DNA of 51,438 bases, taken from the NCBI GenBank assembly GCA_937941715.1, contig CALDGX010000102.1:1-51438 (forward strand), written 5' to 3'. The number at the start of each line of letters is the position of its first letter. Position 1 is the first letter of the stretch. Positions 33,182 through 40,471 of the stretch are shown here, piece after piece. A model generated the notes under the pieces. The model searched no databases. It was not told where the DNA came from and saw only the letters and a program-made list of their open reading frames with translations. Made by a program: the position numbers and the translations under genes. This stretch comes from an uncultured Chloracidobacterium sp. (lineage in GTDB: Bacteria > Acidobacteriota > Blastocatellia > Pyrinomonadales > Pyrinomonadaceae).

Positions 33182-33988
33182 ATGAAAAAACAAACAATCT
33201 TCGCAGGCATTTTATCGTTGTCGATGGTCGCGTCGGTTTTTGCTCACGATCTGTTTCTCAAAACGGACAGTTATTTCCTGAAGCCTAACTCCAAGTTTAC
33301 AGTCAACGTGATGAACGGAACCTTTCTGGCGAGCGAGGGAGCGGTTACATTCGCCCGGCTGAACGACGTGAGCGTCGTTTCGGGGGGAAATCGTGTGCAT
33401 CCCGTGGAGGCCGATCTTACCAAAGACGAAACGACCGCCTTTCTGAACCTGTCAACGGGGGCGACCGGTACTTACGTAATCGGGCTTTCAACCAAAGCGC
33501 GCGAGATCGCGCTGAAAGCGGCGGATTTTAACGAATATCTTAAAGAGGACGGCCTGCCCGACACGCTCGAAGAACGCCGCAAAACCGGCGAACTCGAAAA
33601 GGACGCCAATGAGCGTTACGCCAAGCACGTTAAAGCGATCCTGCAAGTTGGCAAAAAACAGACGGACGACTACAAAACAATTCTTGGATATCCCGTCGAA
33701 CTCGTCCCTCAGCAGAATCCTTACAAGCTTAAAAAGGGTGACACGATGGAAGTCCTGTGCCTGAAGGACGGGAAGCCACTCGCGGATCAAGTCGTTCTCG
33801 CCGGTCGCGAGGAAAAGGGTAAATTGACGCTGGCTCCCGAGCTTCGCAGTGACAAGAAAGGGATAATAGAATTGAAGCTGGACGGCTCAGGCAAGTGGTA
33901 CGTAAAATTTATTAATATCGTCAAACTTGATGACCCGAAACTGAACTACGAATCAAAATGGACGACGCTGACTTTCGAGATCAGATGA
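33182..33988 (+). CDS. DUF4198 periplasmic protein, copy 2
   Basis: A 268-residue paralogue of the preceding gene. It has the same architecture, including the predicted cleavage before HDLFLKTDSYFL, VNVMNGTFLASEGAV, and VELVPQQNPYKLKKGD. The two copies differ throughout, so the duplication is not recent. AAAGGAGAA precedes ATG 33182; an upstream in-frame ATG (33155) lies inside the previous gene. Both proteins would present an N-terminal His plus an acidic residue, as in several copper-binding periplasmic proteins, but this is an inference from the signal-cleavage site. Confidence 0.82.
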   Translation: MKKQTIFAGILSLSMVASVFAHDLFLKTDSYFLKPNSKFTVNVMNGTFLASEGAVTFARLNDVSVVSGGNRVHPVEADLTKDETTAFLNLSTGATGTYVIGLSTKAREIALKAADFNEYLKEDGLPDTLEERRKTGELEKDANERYAKHVKAILQVGKKQTDDYKTILGYPVELVPQQNPYKLKKGDTMEVLCLKDGKPLADQVVLAGREEKGKLTLAPELRSDKKGIIELKLDGSGKWYVKFINIVKLDDPKLNYESKWTTLTFEIR

Positions 33989-34038
33989 CTAAAAGAATTA
34001 TAGATACTTACGCCAATGCCCTGCCTGAAAATGCTAAA

Positions 34039-34053
34039 TGGCAATGTCATTGC
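34039..34053 (+). promoter_or_regulatory. Sigma54-like promoter and 13-bp palindrome before the selenoprotein gene
   Basis: TGGCAATGTCATTGC has GG and GC exactly 10 nt apart and matches TGGCA...TTGC of the -24/-12 consensus. It would place transcription start about 3 nt before the ATG at 34068. The same bases form a perfect palindrome GCAATG-T-CATTGC (34041-34053), so an operator is an alternative reading. Confidence 0.45.
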
Positions 34054-34067
34054 GGGTTGGAGAACCT

Positions 34068-35507
34068 ATGAGAACAAAGAAAACAATTATGATTACGGGA
34101 GCGTTCGCCGCTATCCTTTTGACCGGGCTGACTGCGTCTGCCCAGGTTAAACGTGTGCAAATGCACATAGCGGGCTATCTTTGCGGGAACTGAGTGTATA
34201 ACATTCAGAAGGCAGTTAGCCGTCTACCCTACGCACCAAAACTAAAAGAGATCGAAGTCACCGATATCCAGAGGGGGCTTGGCGTCTTCACGCCATTACC
34301 TGATAAACCCGCTTCATTTGCCGCTCTAAAGGCTAATCTCAAGCAAGCAGGTTATGTCCTAGCCTTAGCAGACATAACGATTAACGGTAAGCTCTCGAGC
34401 GTCGGCGAAAAATGGTTCCTAACCGCCGACATTTCTGGCCAAAAGTTTGCGCTCGAGGGCAAGGGCGTTGAAGCCATCCTTGCCAAAACTCAAAAGGACA
34501 CGGGCGTTGAGGTTACTGGCCTTTGGACCACGGTTGGCACAGGAGTGACGGCGTACGAAGCGGTCGATCCGAAGACTGTGACACCGAGGGCGGTATCTCC
34601 GGAAAGGCCGATCGCTGGCTACTTCGTCCGTACCAGTTTCATAAAGACCGACATCGGGTTTGAACCTTCTGAGCCAAAGCCGATTGCTCCGATCCGTACT
34701 ACTTCACCGGGCTTAACTGTTTTCAAAGGCGGGGCGGTCACACCTCGGATCTACTTTGTGAAGCAGCATCTCGGAGATCTTGATGTTTGGCGCCACATCG
34801 CTGACGTTACCGTTTCTTATACGCCATCGCCGCGTGTTCAGCTCGAACTAGAAGTTCCGTTTTCGCGGACAAGTTATGACGACGGAGTGGTACGCGGATC
34901 CGGCGTTGGACTCGGAAATATTACGGCGTGGGCGAAGTACCGCTTTTTTCGAACTGTAAAAACCTACGGCGACCAACAAGCATCAGTTAGGTTTGGGACC
35001 GAGTTGCCCACGGGAAAGTCGTCATTACCGACCGTTGGACAGGTAAACGCTCCCGCGTTCGTCCGGGCCCAACTTGGGCCGATCAGCGGAGGCCTCTCAC
35101 CGACGATAGATGTTTCCTACTCGCAAGCCGGAGGTCGAGTGATCTTCGGCGGAAATGTCCAAGGTACCTACCGAACAGAACGCGATGGATTTCGTATGGG
35201 GCACGAGTTGCGTTTCAACACCGATCTCGAATACGTCATCGCCCCCTCCCGATATCCAAAACCAGGCGGAGAACTTTTTCTCATCCTTGAGTCATCTCTG
35301 GTAACTCGCAGCAATGGCCGAATTAATGGAACCATCGCTCCGGGCAGTTCATCCACGGAATACTATCTTGCACCGGGTCTGCAATATGCCGCTCGGCCGC
35401 AGTTCGTCGTCGAGGGAAGTTTACAAGTTCCGGTTTTCCGTAATGCCGGAGCTCAAGTGCTGAGAACAGACTACAGTCTGCTGCTCGGCATCAGGTATTT
35501 GTTTTGA
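34068..35507 (+). CDS. Probable selenoprotein: signal peptide, HMA-like CxxU domain, outer-membrane beta-barrel
   Basis: Read through the in-frame TGA at 34191-34193 as selenocysteine, this is a 479-residue protein. Residues 1-25 are a signal peptide (ending TASA). Residues 28-100 resemble an HMA/MerP-type domain, with VQMHIAGYLCGN then U42, so Cys39-x-x-U42 stands where such domains have CxxC, followed by VYNIQKAVSRLP. The rest (about 200-479) is an outer-membrane beta-barrel with alternating strands and a C-terminal ...GIRYLF. A SECIS-like hairpin lies 13 nt downstream of the TGA. Without readthrough the barrel would lack any export signal. Alternatives are a nonsense mutation or a GTG start at 34194. 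The stop overlaps the TlpA gene. Confidence 0.7.
34207..34225 (+). promoter_or_regulatory. Bacterial SECIS-like hairpin in the selenoprotein reading frame
   Basis: AGAAGGC (34207-34213) pairs with GCCGTCT (34219-34225), six pairs plus one central A-G mismatch, around the loop AGTTA. The loop begins 20 nt after the TGA and has G within its first two positions followed by T, as reported for bacterial SECIS elements (short loop, 16-37 nt from UGA). Confidence 0.6.
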
Positions 35508-35992
35508 TGAATCGACTGATCCTCATTTTACTGGTTTTCTTGTCGGCAACGGTATCCCTCGCCCAGGAGACAAAGAGCATCAAGGCCCCGTCACTGGAGC
35601 TCAAAGACTTAAAGGGTCAGACCGTCAAGCTAGGCAAATACAAGGGAAAAGTCGTCCTTGTTAACTTTTGGGCAACTTGGTGTGCTCCCTGCGTCGCCGA
35701 GGTGCCTGAGCTGGTTAAATGGCAGAATGAGCATAAGGATGAATTGCAGATCCTCGGTATTACATATCCACCGGCAAGCCTCCGTAAGATCCGCGGATTC
35801 GTGCGAGACCATGGGATTAACTACCCCATACTCCTAGGCTCGAAGGCGACAAAGAGACTTTTTGAACCGAGCGATAACCTGCCGATTACCGTCATCATTG
35901 ATAGAGAAGGCAACATAGTAGACCGCATTGACGGCGTAATATTTGTGGACGAATTCGAGACAAAGATTCGACCATTGATAAAACAGCATTAG
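35507..35992 (+). CDS. TlpA/ResA-like periplasmic thioredoxin
   Basis: A 161-residue thioredoxin-fold protein with signal peptide (about 1-20, ending SLAQ) and active site WCAPC (Cys59, Cys62) in VLVNFWATWCAPCVAEVPEL. It also has the cis-Pro region NLPITVIIDREGN. It starts inside the stop of the barrel gene (TGATG), so the two are translationally coupled. A dithiol reductase next to a CxxU protein could keep the selenenylsulfide reduced or load metal; this pairing is an inference. ATG 35507 is preferred over a TTG three bases earlier. Confidence 0.88.
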   Translation: MNRLILILLVFLSATVSLAQETKSIKAPSLELKDLKGQTVKLGKYKGKVVLVNFWATWCAPCVAEVPELVKWQNEHKDELQILGITYPPASLRKIRGFVRDHGINYPILLGSKATKRLFEPSDNLPITVIIDREGNIVDRIDGVIFVDEFETKIRPLIKQH

Positions 35993-36105
35993 GGTAAACG
36001 TACTGACCCACCTCAAATATCGGCGGCTAGCCCCGCCCAGCACTGATTCTCTTCATGCGGTGGTCGAGGGCTCTGTTTTGGCAATTGCGGTAGAATAAGA
36101 TTGGC

Positions 36106-37500
36106 ATGACAAAAGCCCCCGCCAAAATTTTGCTGGTCGATGACGACGAGTCGCTGCGTCGGGTTCTTGAATTTCAGCTATCGGAGGCCGGGCATTCGGT
36201 CGTGAGCGAGAGTGACGGCCGAGAAGCATTAAGGTTGTATTCAGCAGACGACTTTGACTGTGTGATCACCGATTGGCGCATGCCGAAGATCACTGGGTCG
36301 CAGTTGGTTCAACAGGCCACGGCGATCAACAGCGAAGTACCAATAATTGTTATTACCGCTTTCGGAGACGTCGATACAGCAGTCGAAGCTATGCGCGGCG
36401 GGGCCTTTGATTTTATTACAAAACCCTTTAACCGCCAGGAAATTCTACTAACGGTCGAGAAAGCTCTAAGATATGGCCACGCTTTAGCGGAGAATCGCCG
36501 GCTTAGACGTCAGATTCACGAAGAATTTCGAATCGAGAACGTTATCGGATCATCTGAAAAGATGCTTCAGGTTTTTGATCTGGTTGAGCGAGTATCAAAA
36601 ACAAACGTTACCGTACTAATCGAGGGTGAGTCGGGTACTGGAAAGGAATTGATCGCGAAGGGAATACACTTTTCCGGCACGCGCAGAGACGATCCCTTTG
36701 TTGCTATCAACTGTGCCGCCATACCCGAAATGCTCATCGAAGCCGAGTTATTCGGATATAAAAAAGGCGCTTTCACTGGTGCGGTTGGAGAATCGAGGGG
36801 TAAATTCGAGGAAGCCAATGGTGGCACCTTATTCCTTGATGAGATCAGTGCTATGCCTCTCCAGGCGCAAACACGGCTTTTAAGGGTTCTACAGGAGCAG
36901 GAAGTGACACGCCTGGGCGAAAATAACCCGCGTAAAATAGATGCTCGAATAATTGCTGCCACTAACGAAAACCTGCAGGAACTTGTAAAGGAAAACGCCT
37001 TCCGCGAAGATCTTTTCTACCGACTCGCGGTCGTTCCGATCACAATTCCACCCTTGCGGGACCGGCGTGAAGATTTGCCAGTCTTGACGGAACATTTTGC
37101 AACCCGATCCGCGTCGAAACATGGCATGAGACCGCCAAAGATAACGCGGGACGTATTCAAGGTGTTTTTCGATTACCCATGGATGGGAAATGTTCGCGAA
37201 CTGGAGAATCTGGTAGAAAGAATGGTTGTTCTTTCGGACGGTGATACTCTAACTCTTAACGACGTCCCGGAAAACGTGAAGAAGCCTTTTTCAACGAAGG
37301 GGGAATTGTGGTTCGACCTGCCTTCCGAGCCGATTAATCTAGAAGCCTTAGAACGGGAAATTATACGTAGCTCACTTCTACGTCATGACGGAAATCAGTC
37401 ACAAACCGCTAAATATCTGGGTATTACTCGAAGCGCCCTTATATATCGAATACAGAAGTACAACTTAGAGGAGTCGGGTTCCGGCATTTCGGACGACTAG
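36106..37500 (+). CDS. NtrC-family sigma54-dependent response regulator
   Basis: A 464-residue regulator: receiver domain (1-120, phosphoacceptor Asp56 in DCVITDWRMP), sigma54 AAA+ domain (about 145-370) with Walker A GESGTGKE (~174), GAFTGA loop (~221), GTLFLDEI, and a Fis-type HTH at the C-terminus (QSQTAKYLGITRSALIYRI). All catalytic motifs are intact. It activates sigma54 promoters; sigma54-type matches occur at 17026 and 34039. The kinase gene follows with no gap (TAG then ATG). Metal-responsive relatives include ZraR/CopR-like NtrC proteins, but the signal here is unproven. Confidence 0.93.
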   Translation: MTKAPAKILLVDDDESLRRVLEFQLSEAGHSVVSESDGREALRLYSADDFDCVITDWRMPKITGSQLVQQATAINSEVPIIVITAFGDVDTAVEAMRGGAFDFITKPFNRQEILLTVEKALRYGHALAENRRLRRQIHEEFRIENVIGSSEKMLQVFDLVERVSKTNVTVLIEGESGTGKELIAKGIHFSGTRRDDPFVAINCAAIPEMLIEAELFGYKKGAFTGAVGESRGKFEEANGGTLFLDEISAMPLQAQTRLLRVLQEQEVTRLGENNPRKIDARIIAATNENLQELVKENAFREDLFYRLAVVPITIPPLRDRREDLPVLTEHFATRSASKHGMRPPKITRDVFKVFFDYPWMGNVRELENLVERMVVLSDGDTLTLNDVPENVKKPFSTKGELWFDLPSEPINLEALEREIIRSSLLRHDGNQSQTAKYLGITRSALIYRIQKYNLEESGSGISDD

Positions 37501-38625
37501 ATGGACACGCAGACCTTCAATATCGTCTCCTCCCGTAACCGCCTGTACGTGTGGATTGTCATTGCAGCGGTGATCATCCTCATTACGGTGCTGCACTTTC
37601 TCACGCCTACAGATCAGATCGTTTGGCACGAGATATATCAACGGATCTACTACGTGCCGATTATTGCCGCCGCTTTGATATTTGGTCTCAGAGGTGGCCT
37701 CGCGGCATCTCTTTTTACAACCATCATTTACTCGCCACATGTTTATTTACATTGGCAACATGGACATTTTGATTACTCTATTAACCAATATGCCGAAATC
37801 GTGATCTTCAATCTCGTTGGCGGAATAATGGGAGCTCTGGGCGACCGTTTAAGAAAGGCCAGAGAACGGGCTGAAAGAAATGCTGAGGAGAAACGAAAGG
37901 CGTACGATGAACTTCAGACAACTTTCCAACAGCTACTTCAGGCAGAGAAACTAACGTCGCTCGGAGAACTTTCTGCGGGAATCGTTCACGAGGTTCGAAA
38001 CCCACTAGCGTCTATCAAAGGGGCTATAGAAATATTGGAAGATGAACTCACTGATGACAGTCCTCGGCGTGAGTTTGTTGGTCTTGCAAAAGGTGAGATA
38101 GATAGATTAGACCGGCTAGTTGGGGAGTTTCTGCGATTCGCACGACCGACCGAACCGTCCAAGACGCCGACTGATCTAAACGAGATTGTGAACTCAATCA
38201 CAGGTTTGATCGAAAACCAGGCCGCGTCACAGTCTGTTGCAGTGGTTAGAGATCTCCGGAAGAATCTTCCGCTGATTCTCGTCGATGCCGAGCAGATCAA
38301 GCAGGTGTTACTGAATTTAGCTATCAACGCTCTGCAAGCCATGTCCGAGTCGAATGGTGCCGAAAAGACCCTTTCATTTAAAACTTTTCAGCAAGACAAT
38401 AATTTTGTTGTCGAGGTTGCCGATTCGGGTTCCGGCATTGACCCATCAAATCTCTCAAAGATCTTCGACCCGTTCTACACGACAAAGGATAAAGGGGTAG
38501 GACTTGGCCTTTCAATTGCCCATAAAATCGCGTCCCAGCACGGCGGGCACTTAACGGCAAAACGAACTAAAGGTCTGACTACCTTTGCATTGACAATTCC
38601 TCTTGACACAGCGGCGAGTACCTGA
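37501..38625 (+). CDS. Membrane sensor histidine kinase
   Basis: A 374-residue kinase. Four hydrophobic N-terminal segments (about 15-115; little periplasmic sequence, DUF4118-like arrangement) are followed by a coiled-coil linker (about 118-150). The HisKA domain has phospho-acceptor His163 in IVHEVRNPL, and the ATPase domain has DSGSGI, FDPFYTTKDKGVGLGLSIAH. The sensor lacks a large periplasmic domain, so it probably detects an intramembrane or cytoplasmic cue. Forms a pair with the NtrC-type regulator directly upstream. The decayed copy of its 3' end at 3092-3203 shows that a relative once stood beside the first efflux operon. Confidence 0.92.
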   Translation: MDTQTFNIVSSRNRLYVWIVIAAVIILITVLHFLTPTDQIVWHEIYQRIYYVPIIAAALIFGLRGGLAASLFTTIIYSPHVYLHWQHGHFDYSINQYAEIVIFNLVGGIMGALGDRLRKARERAERNAEEKRKAYDELQTTFQQLLQAEKLTSLGELSAGIVHEVRNPLASIKGAIEILEDELTDDSPRREFVGLAKGEIDRLDRLVGEFLRFARPTEPSKTPTDLNEIVNSITGLIENQAASQSVAVVRDLRKNLPLILVDAEQIKQVLLNLAINALQAMSESNGAEKTLSFKTFQQDNNFVVEVADSGSGIDPSNLSKIFDPFYTTKDKGVGLGLSIAHKIASQHGGHLTAKRTKGLTTFALTIPLDTAAST

Positions 38626-38660
38626 CGAGCGATCTATTCCCCACAATTTAAGACTTACAA

Positions 38661-39092
38661 TCAAAACACGCGAATAGGCAAGATACATTTGGATTTTTCG
38701 TGACGAAACCACACTTGAAGGGCCACATGCTCATTGGGTATGGTTTGTATCAACAGGATCTTTGATTTTTTGTTCTCTTCATCCACCCGCTGAATAGTGC
38801 ATTTCAGTCTGACCACCTCGTCACCCCGCTTCATACTTCCCATTGTTTTTCCATAGTAAGTCATCGCAACTCTTCGGATTACAATAAAAGGTTCCGTATT
38901 TATATCGACTCGATACATTTGATACATCCCTTTTTTGACCATCTGATCGCCAATTCTTATTGGCGACGAAACGTGAAATTCTCCCTCTTTGTCGACACCG
39001 ATCGTTTTTTCCTTTTGGGCAAGGGCCGAATTTGTGAACAAGGTGCCGACGGCGATGAAAATTGCAAATTTTAGAAACAATATTTTATTCAT
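38661..39092 (-). CDS. Small exported protein of unknown function
   Basis: A 143-residue protein on the minus strand with signal peptide (about 1-25, ending ALAQ) and a beta-rich mature part (VSSPIRIGDQMVKKGMYQMY, FIVIRRVAMTYYGK, LQVWFRH). AGAGGTG lies correctly upstream of the ATG, supporting translation. Its codons and AT content differ little from neighbours, but it is the only minus-strand gene between 1 and 50 kb and faces the kinase gene tail to tail. No family recognised; one Cys (KCTIQ) and one near the C-terminus (KCILP) could pair. Confidence 0.6.
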   Translation of the reverse strand: MNKILFLKFAIFIAVGTLFTNSALAQKEKTIGVDKEGEFHVSSPIRIGDQMVKKGMYQMYRVDINTEPFIVIRRVAMTYYGKTMGSMKRGDEVVRLKCTIQRVDEENKKSKILLIQTIPNEHVALQVWFRHEKSKCILPIRVF

Positions 39093-39107
39093 CTAATTCA
39101 CCTCTTT

Positions 39108-39130
39108 TTTTGAATGAAGCTACTTCAAAA
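39108..39130. promoter_or_regulatory. Inverted repeat upstream of the minus-strand gene
   Basis: TTTTGAA (39108-39114) and TTCAAAA (39124-39130) form a 7-bp inverted repeat with a 9-nt centre, 15 nt upstream of the start of the minus-strand gene. Possible operator; part of the 348-nt gene-free region 39093-39440. Confidence 0.3.
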
Positions 39131-39304
39131 GTACTTCTACTACCTCCACATCATGATCTTTTTATCAAAATGACCACCTGCGTAATACAAAGCCTCACAC
39201 CCTTCAAATACAATATTTATGCCACCCTGATATGTCCTGGTGCAGCGTTTATAGCTGGCAGTATCTACCAAATTCTTAGTTAAAGCCCTGAAAAGCCTCA
39301 CGAT

Positions 39305-39322
39305 GCGCGAAAAATTTCGCGC
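39305..39322. promoter_or_regulatory. Perfect 8-2-8 palindrome in the divergent intergenic region
   Basis: GCGCGAAA-AA-TTTCGCGC, fully symmetric, about 120 nt before the Cus operon and 210 nt before the minus-strand gene. It looks like a binding site for a dimeric regulator; no T-run pattern of a terminator on the plus strand. Confidence 0.4.
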
Positions 39323-39389
39323 CTGTTCCAATACTGAATTTGTTCAATACAAGAAAATAGTTGTGACCACTAACTGGTTATTTGTGATT

Positions 39390-39433
39390 TGTGACGTAAA
39401 TCACTGATGGGTTCAGAAAGAGTGGAGTATACT
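39390..39433 (+). promoter_or_regulatory. CRP/FNR-like site and -10 box of the Cus operon
   Basis: TGTGACGTAAATCACT (39390-39405) matches the CRP half-sites TGTGA-N6-TCACA except the last base. TATACT (39428-39433) follows as a -10 box, giving a start near 39440. The site would be centred about 42 bp upstream, the class II activator position. The ATG is at 39441, so the message would be leaderless. Confidence 0.4.
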
Positions 39434-39440
39434 ACGTTCA

Positions 39441-39818
39441 ATGCTTACTCGCGTCTTGATTCTTTTCATACTTTTCGCCGTCGTCGGTGGGGTTGTGTCG
39501 GGGACACCGCTTCACTCGTCGAACGCCAAGATGATGAAATGTTGCGATAAAGCGAAAAGCAAGGACAAATCTCCCGCAGCCGAGGCTGCTCGTCTTTGTT
39601 GCGCGACAAACTGCTCAGATGCGGCTCCAATCTCGTTCGGCGGCTCGCTTAACTTCACTCCTTCAAACATATCGATCTGCAAATCGATTGCCGATCAAAT
39701 CGCAGCTTTGTTTTCGAATGCGAAAACCGAGCCGTCTGTGTCACCTCAGTATTTGCGGAAGACGTTGACGCGCACTTTCCAGCCCAAATACCTCCAATAT
39801 AAATCGTTTCTGATCTAG
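39441..39818 (+). CDS. Cys-rich exported protein heading the Cus operon
   Basis: A 125-residue protein with signal peptide (about 1-22) and a cysteine-rich segment: MMKCCDKAKSKDK, then ARLCCATNCSD, plus SICKS further on. Paired CC motifs next to Met and Lys suggest Cu(I)/Ag(I) binding in the periplasm. It occupies the same head-of-operon position as the Cys-rich protein at 3294, though the two share little sequence. No named family recognised. Confidence 0.6.
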   Translation: MLTRVLILFILFAVVGGVVSGTPLHSSNAKMMKCCDKAKSKDKSPAAEAARLCCATNCSDAAPISFGGSLNFTPSNISICKSIADQIAALFSNAKTEPSVSPQYLRKTLTRTFQPKYLQYKSFLI

Positions 39819-39943
39819 TTTCGGTGGTGAAGTGCGCCCTTTTTGGGGTGCAATGCGCCTTTGCGACTATTTCAATGTGTTTCTGCGAGCTCCTCTATAG
39901 GCGTCGGGACACCCAAGATATTTTCAAGAAAGGATACAAAAAA

Positions 39944-40387
39944 ATGAAAATGACTTTTTTATTCATCAGTTTATTGACCTTCATCGGGGCAATCACCTTC
40001 TTCACGGCCTGTAGTTCCAGCACACAGCCCACTGCCGAAAACCCGGTGCAGGGAAAAGTTATCAAAAGCGGTCAGATTAACAATTTGACGGTTTCGTTAT
40101 CGAGCGAGTCGGGCAAGGTCAAAAACGGCGAGCAAGAACTTATGCTTGCTTTTACGGATGCTTCGGGCAAAGCGGTTGATGTGGGAGCTGCCTCGCTCAA
40201 TTTTCATATGCCCGCGATGGGTTCGATGGGGGCGATGAATAATGCCGCGACCTTGACGACCACCGGCACACCCGGCGTTTACCGCGGCAAAGTCAAGATC
40301 GAGATGACCGGCGGATGGGAAATGCAAATTACCTATGAAGGTCCAGCCGGAAAAGGAAAGACTTCTATTCCCGTCACGGCCCAATAA
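39944..40387 (+). CDS. FixH/YtkA-like periplasmic lipoprotein
   Basis: A 147-residue lipoprotein (lipobox FFTACS) with one YtkA/FixH-type Ig-like domain: LTVSLSSESGKVKNGEQEL, then LNFHMPAMGSMGAMN, and GVYRGKVKIEMTGGWEMQI. The HMPAMGSM strip, with His and three Met, is the expected Cu/Ag site of CusF/YtkA-type carriers. The frame is open from 39824, but ATG 39944 gives the lipoprotein signal. It probably hands Cu/Ag to the adaptor or pump encoded downstream. Confidence 0.78.
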   Translation: MKMTFLFISLLTFIGAITFFTACSSSTQPTAENPVQGKVIKSGQINNLTVSLSSESGKVKNGEQELMLAFTDASGKAVDVGAASLNFHMPAMGSMGAMNNAATLTTTGTPGVYRGKVKIEMTGGWEMQITYEGPAGKGKTSIPVTAQ

Positions 40388-40471
40388 GTAGGGCTAAGAA
40401 GGACGCTTTTCTTTTTGTTCTTATGACTCGGTTAAATGTCCGCCGAAGATTGAGACGAGGATGTTGTTGGT

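Noticed and set aside
34194..35507. Independent gene starting at GTG 34194
   Set aside because: It would lack a signal peptide for an outer-membrane barrel and begins right after an in-phase TGA; readthrough is the better model.
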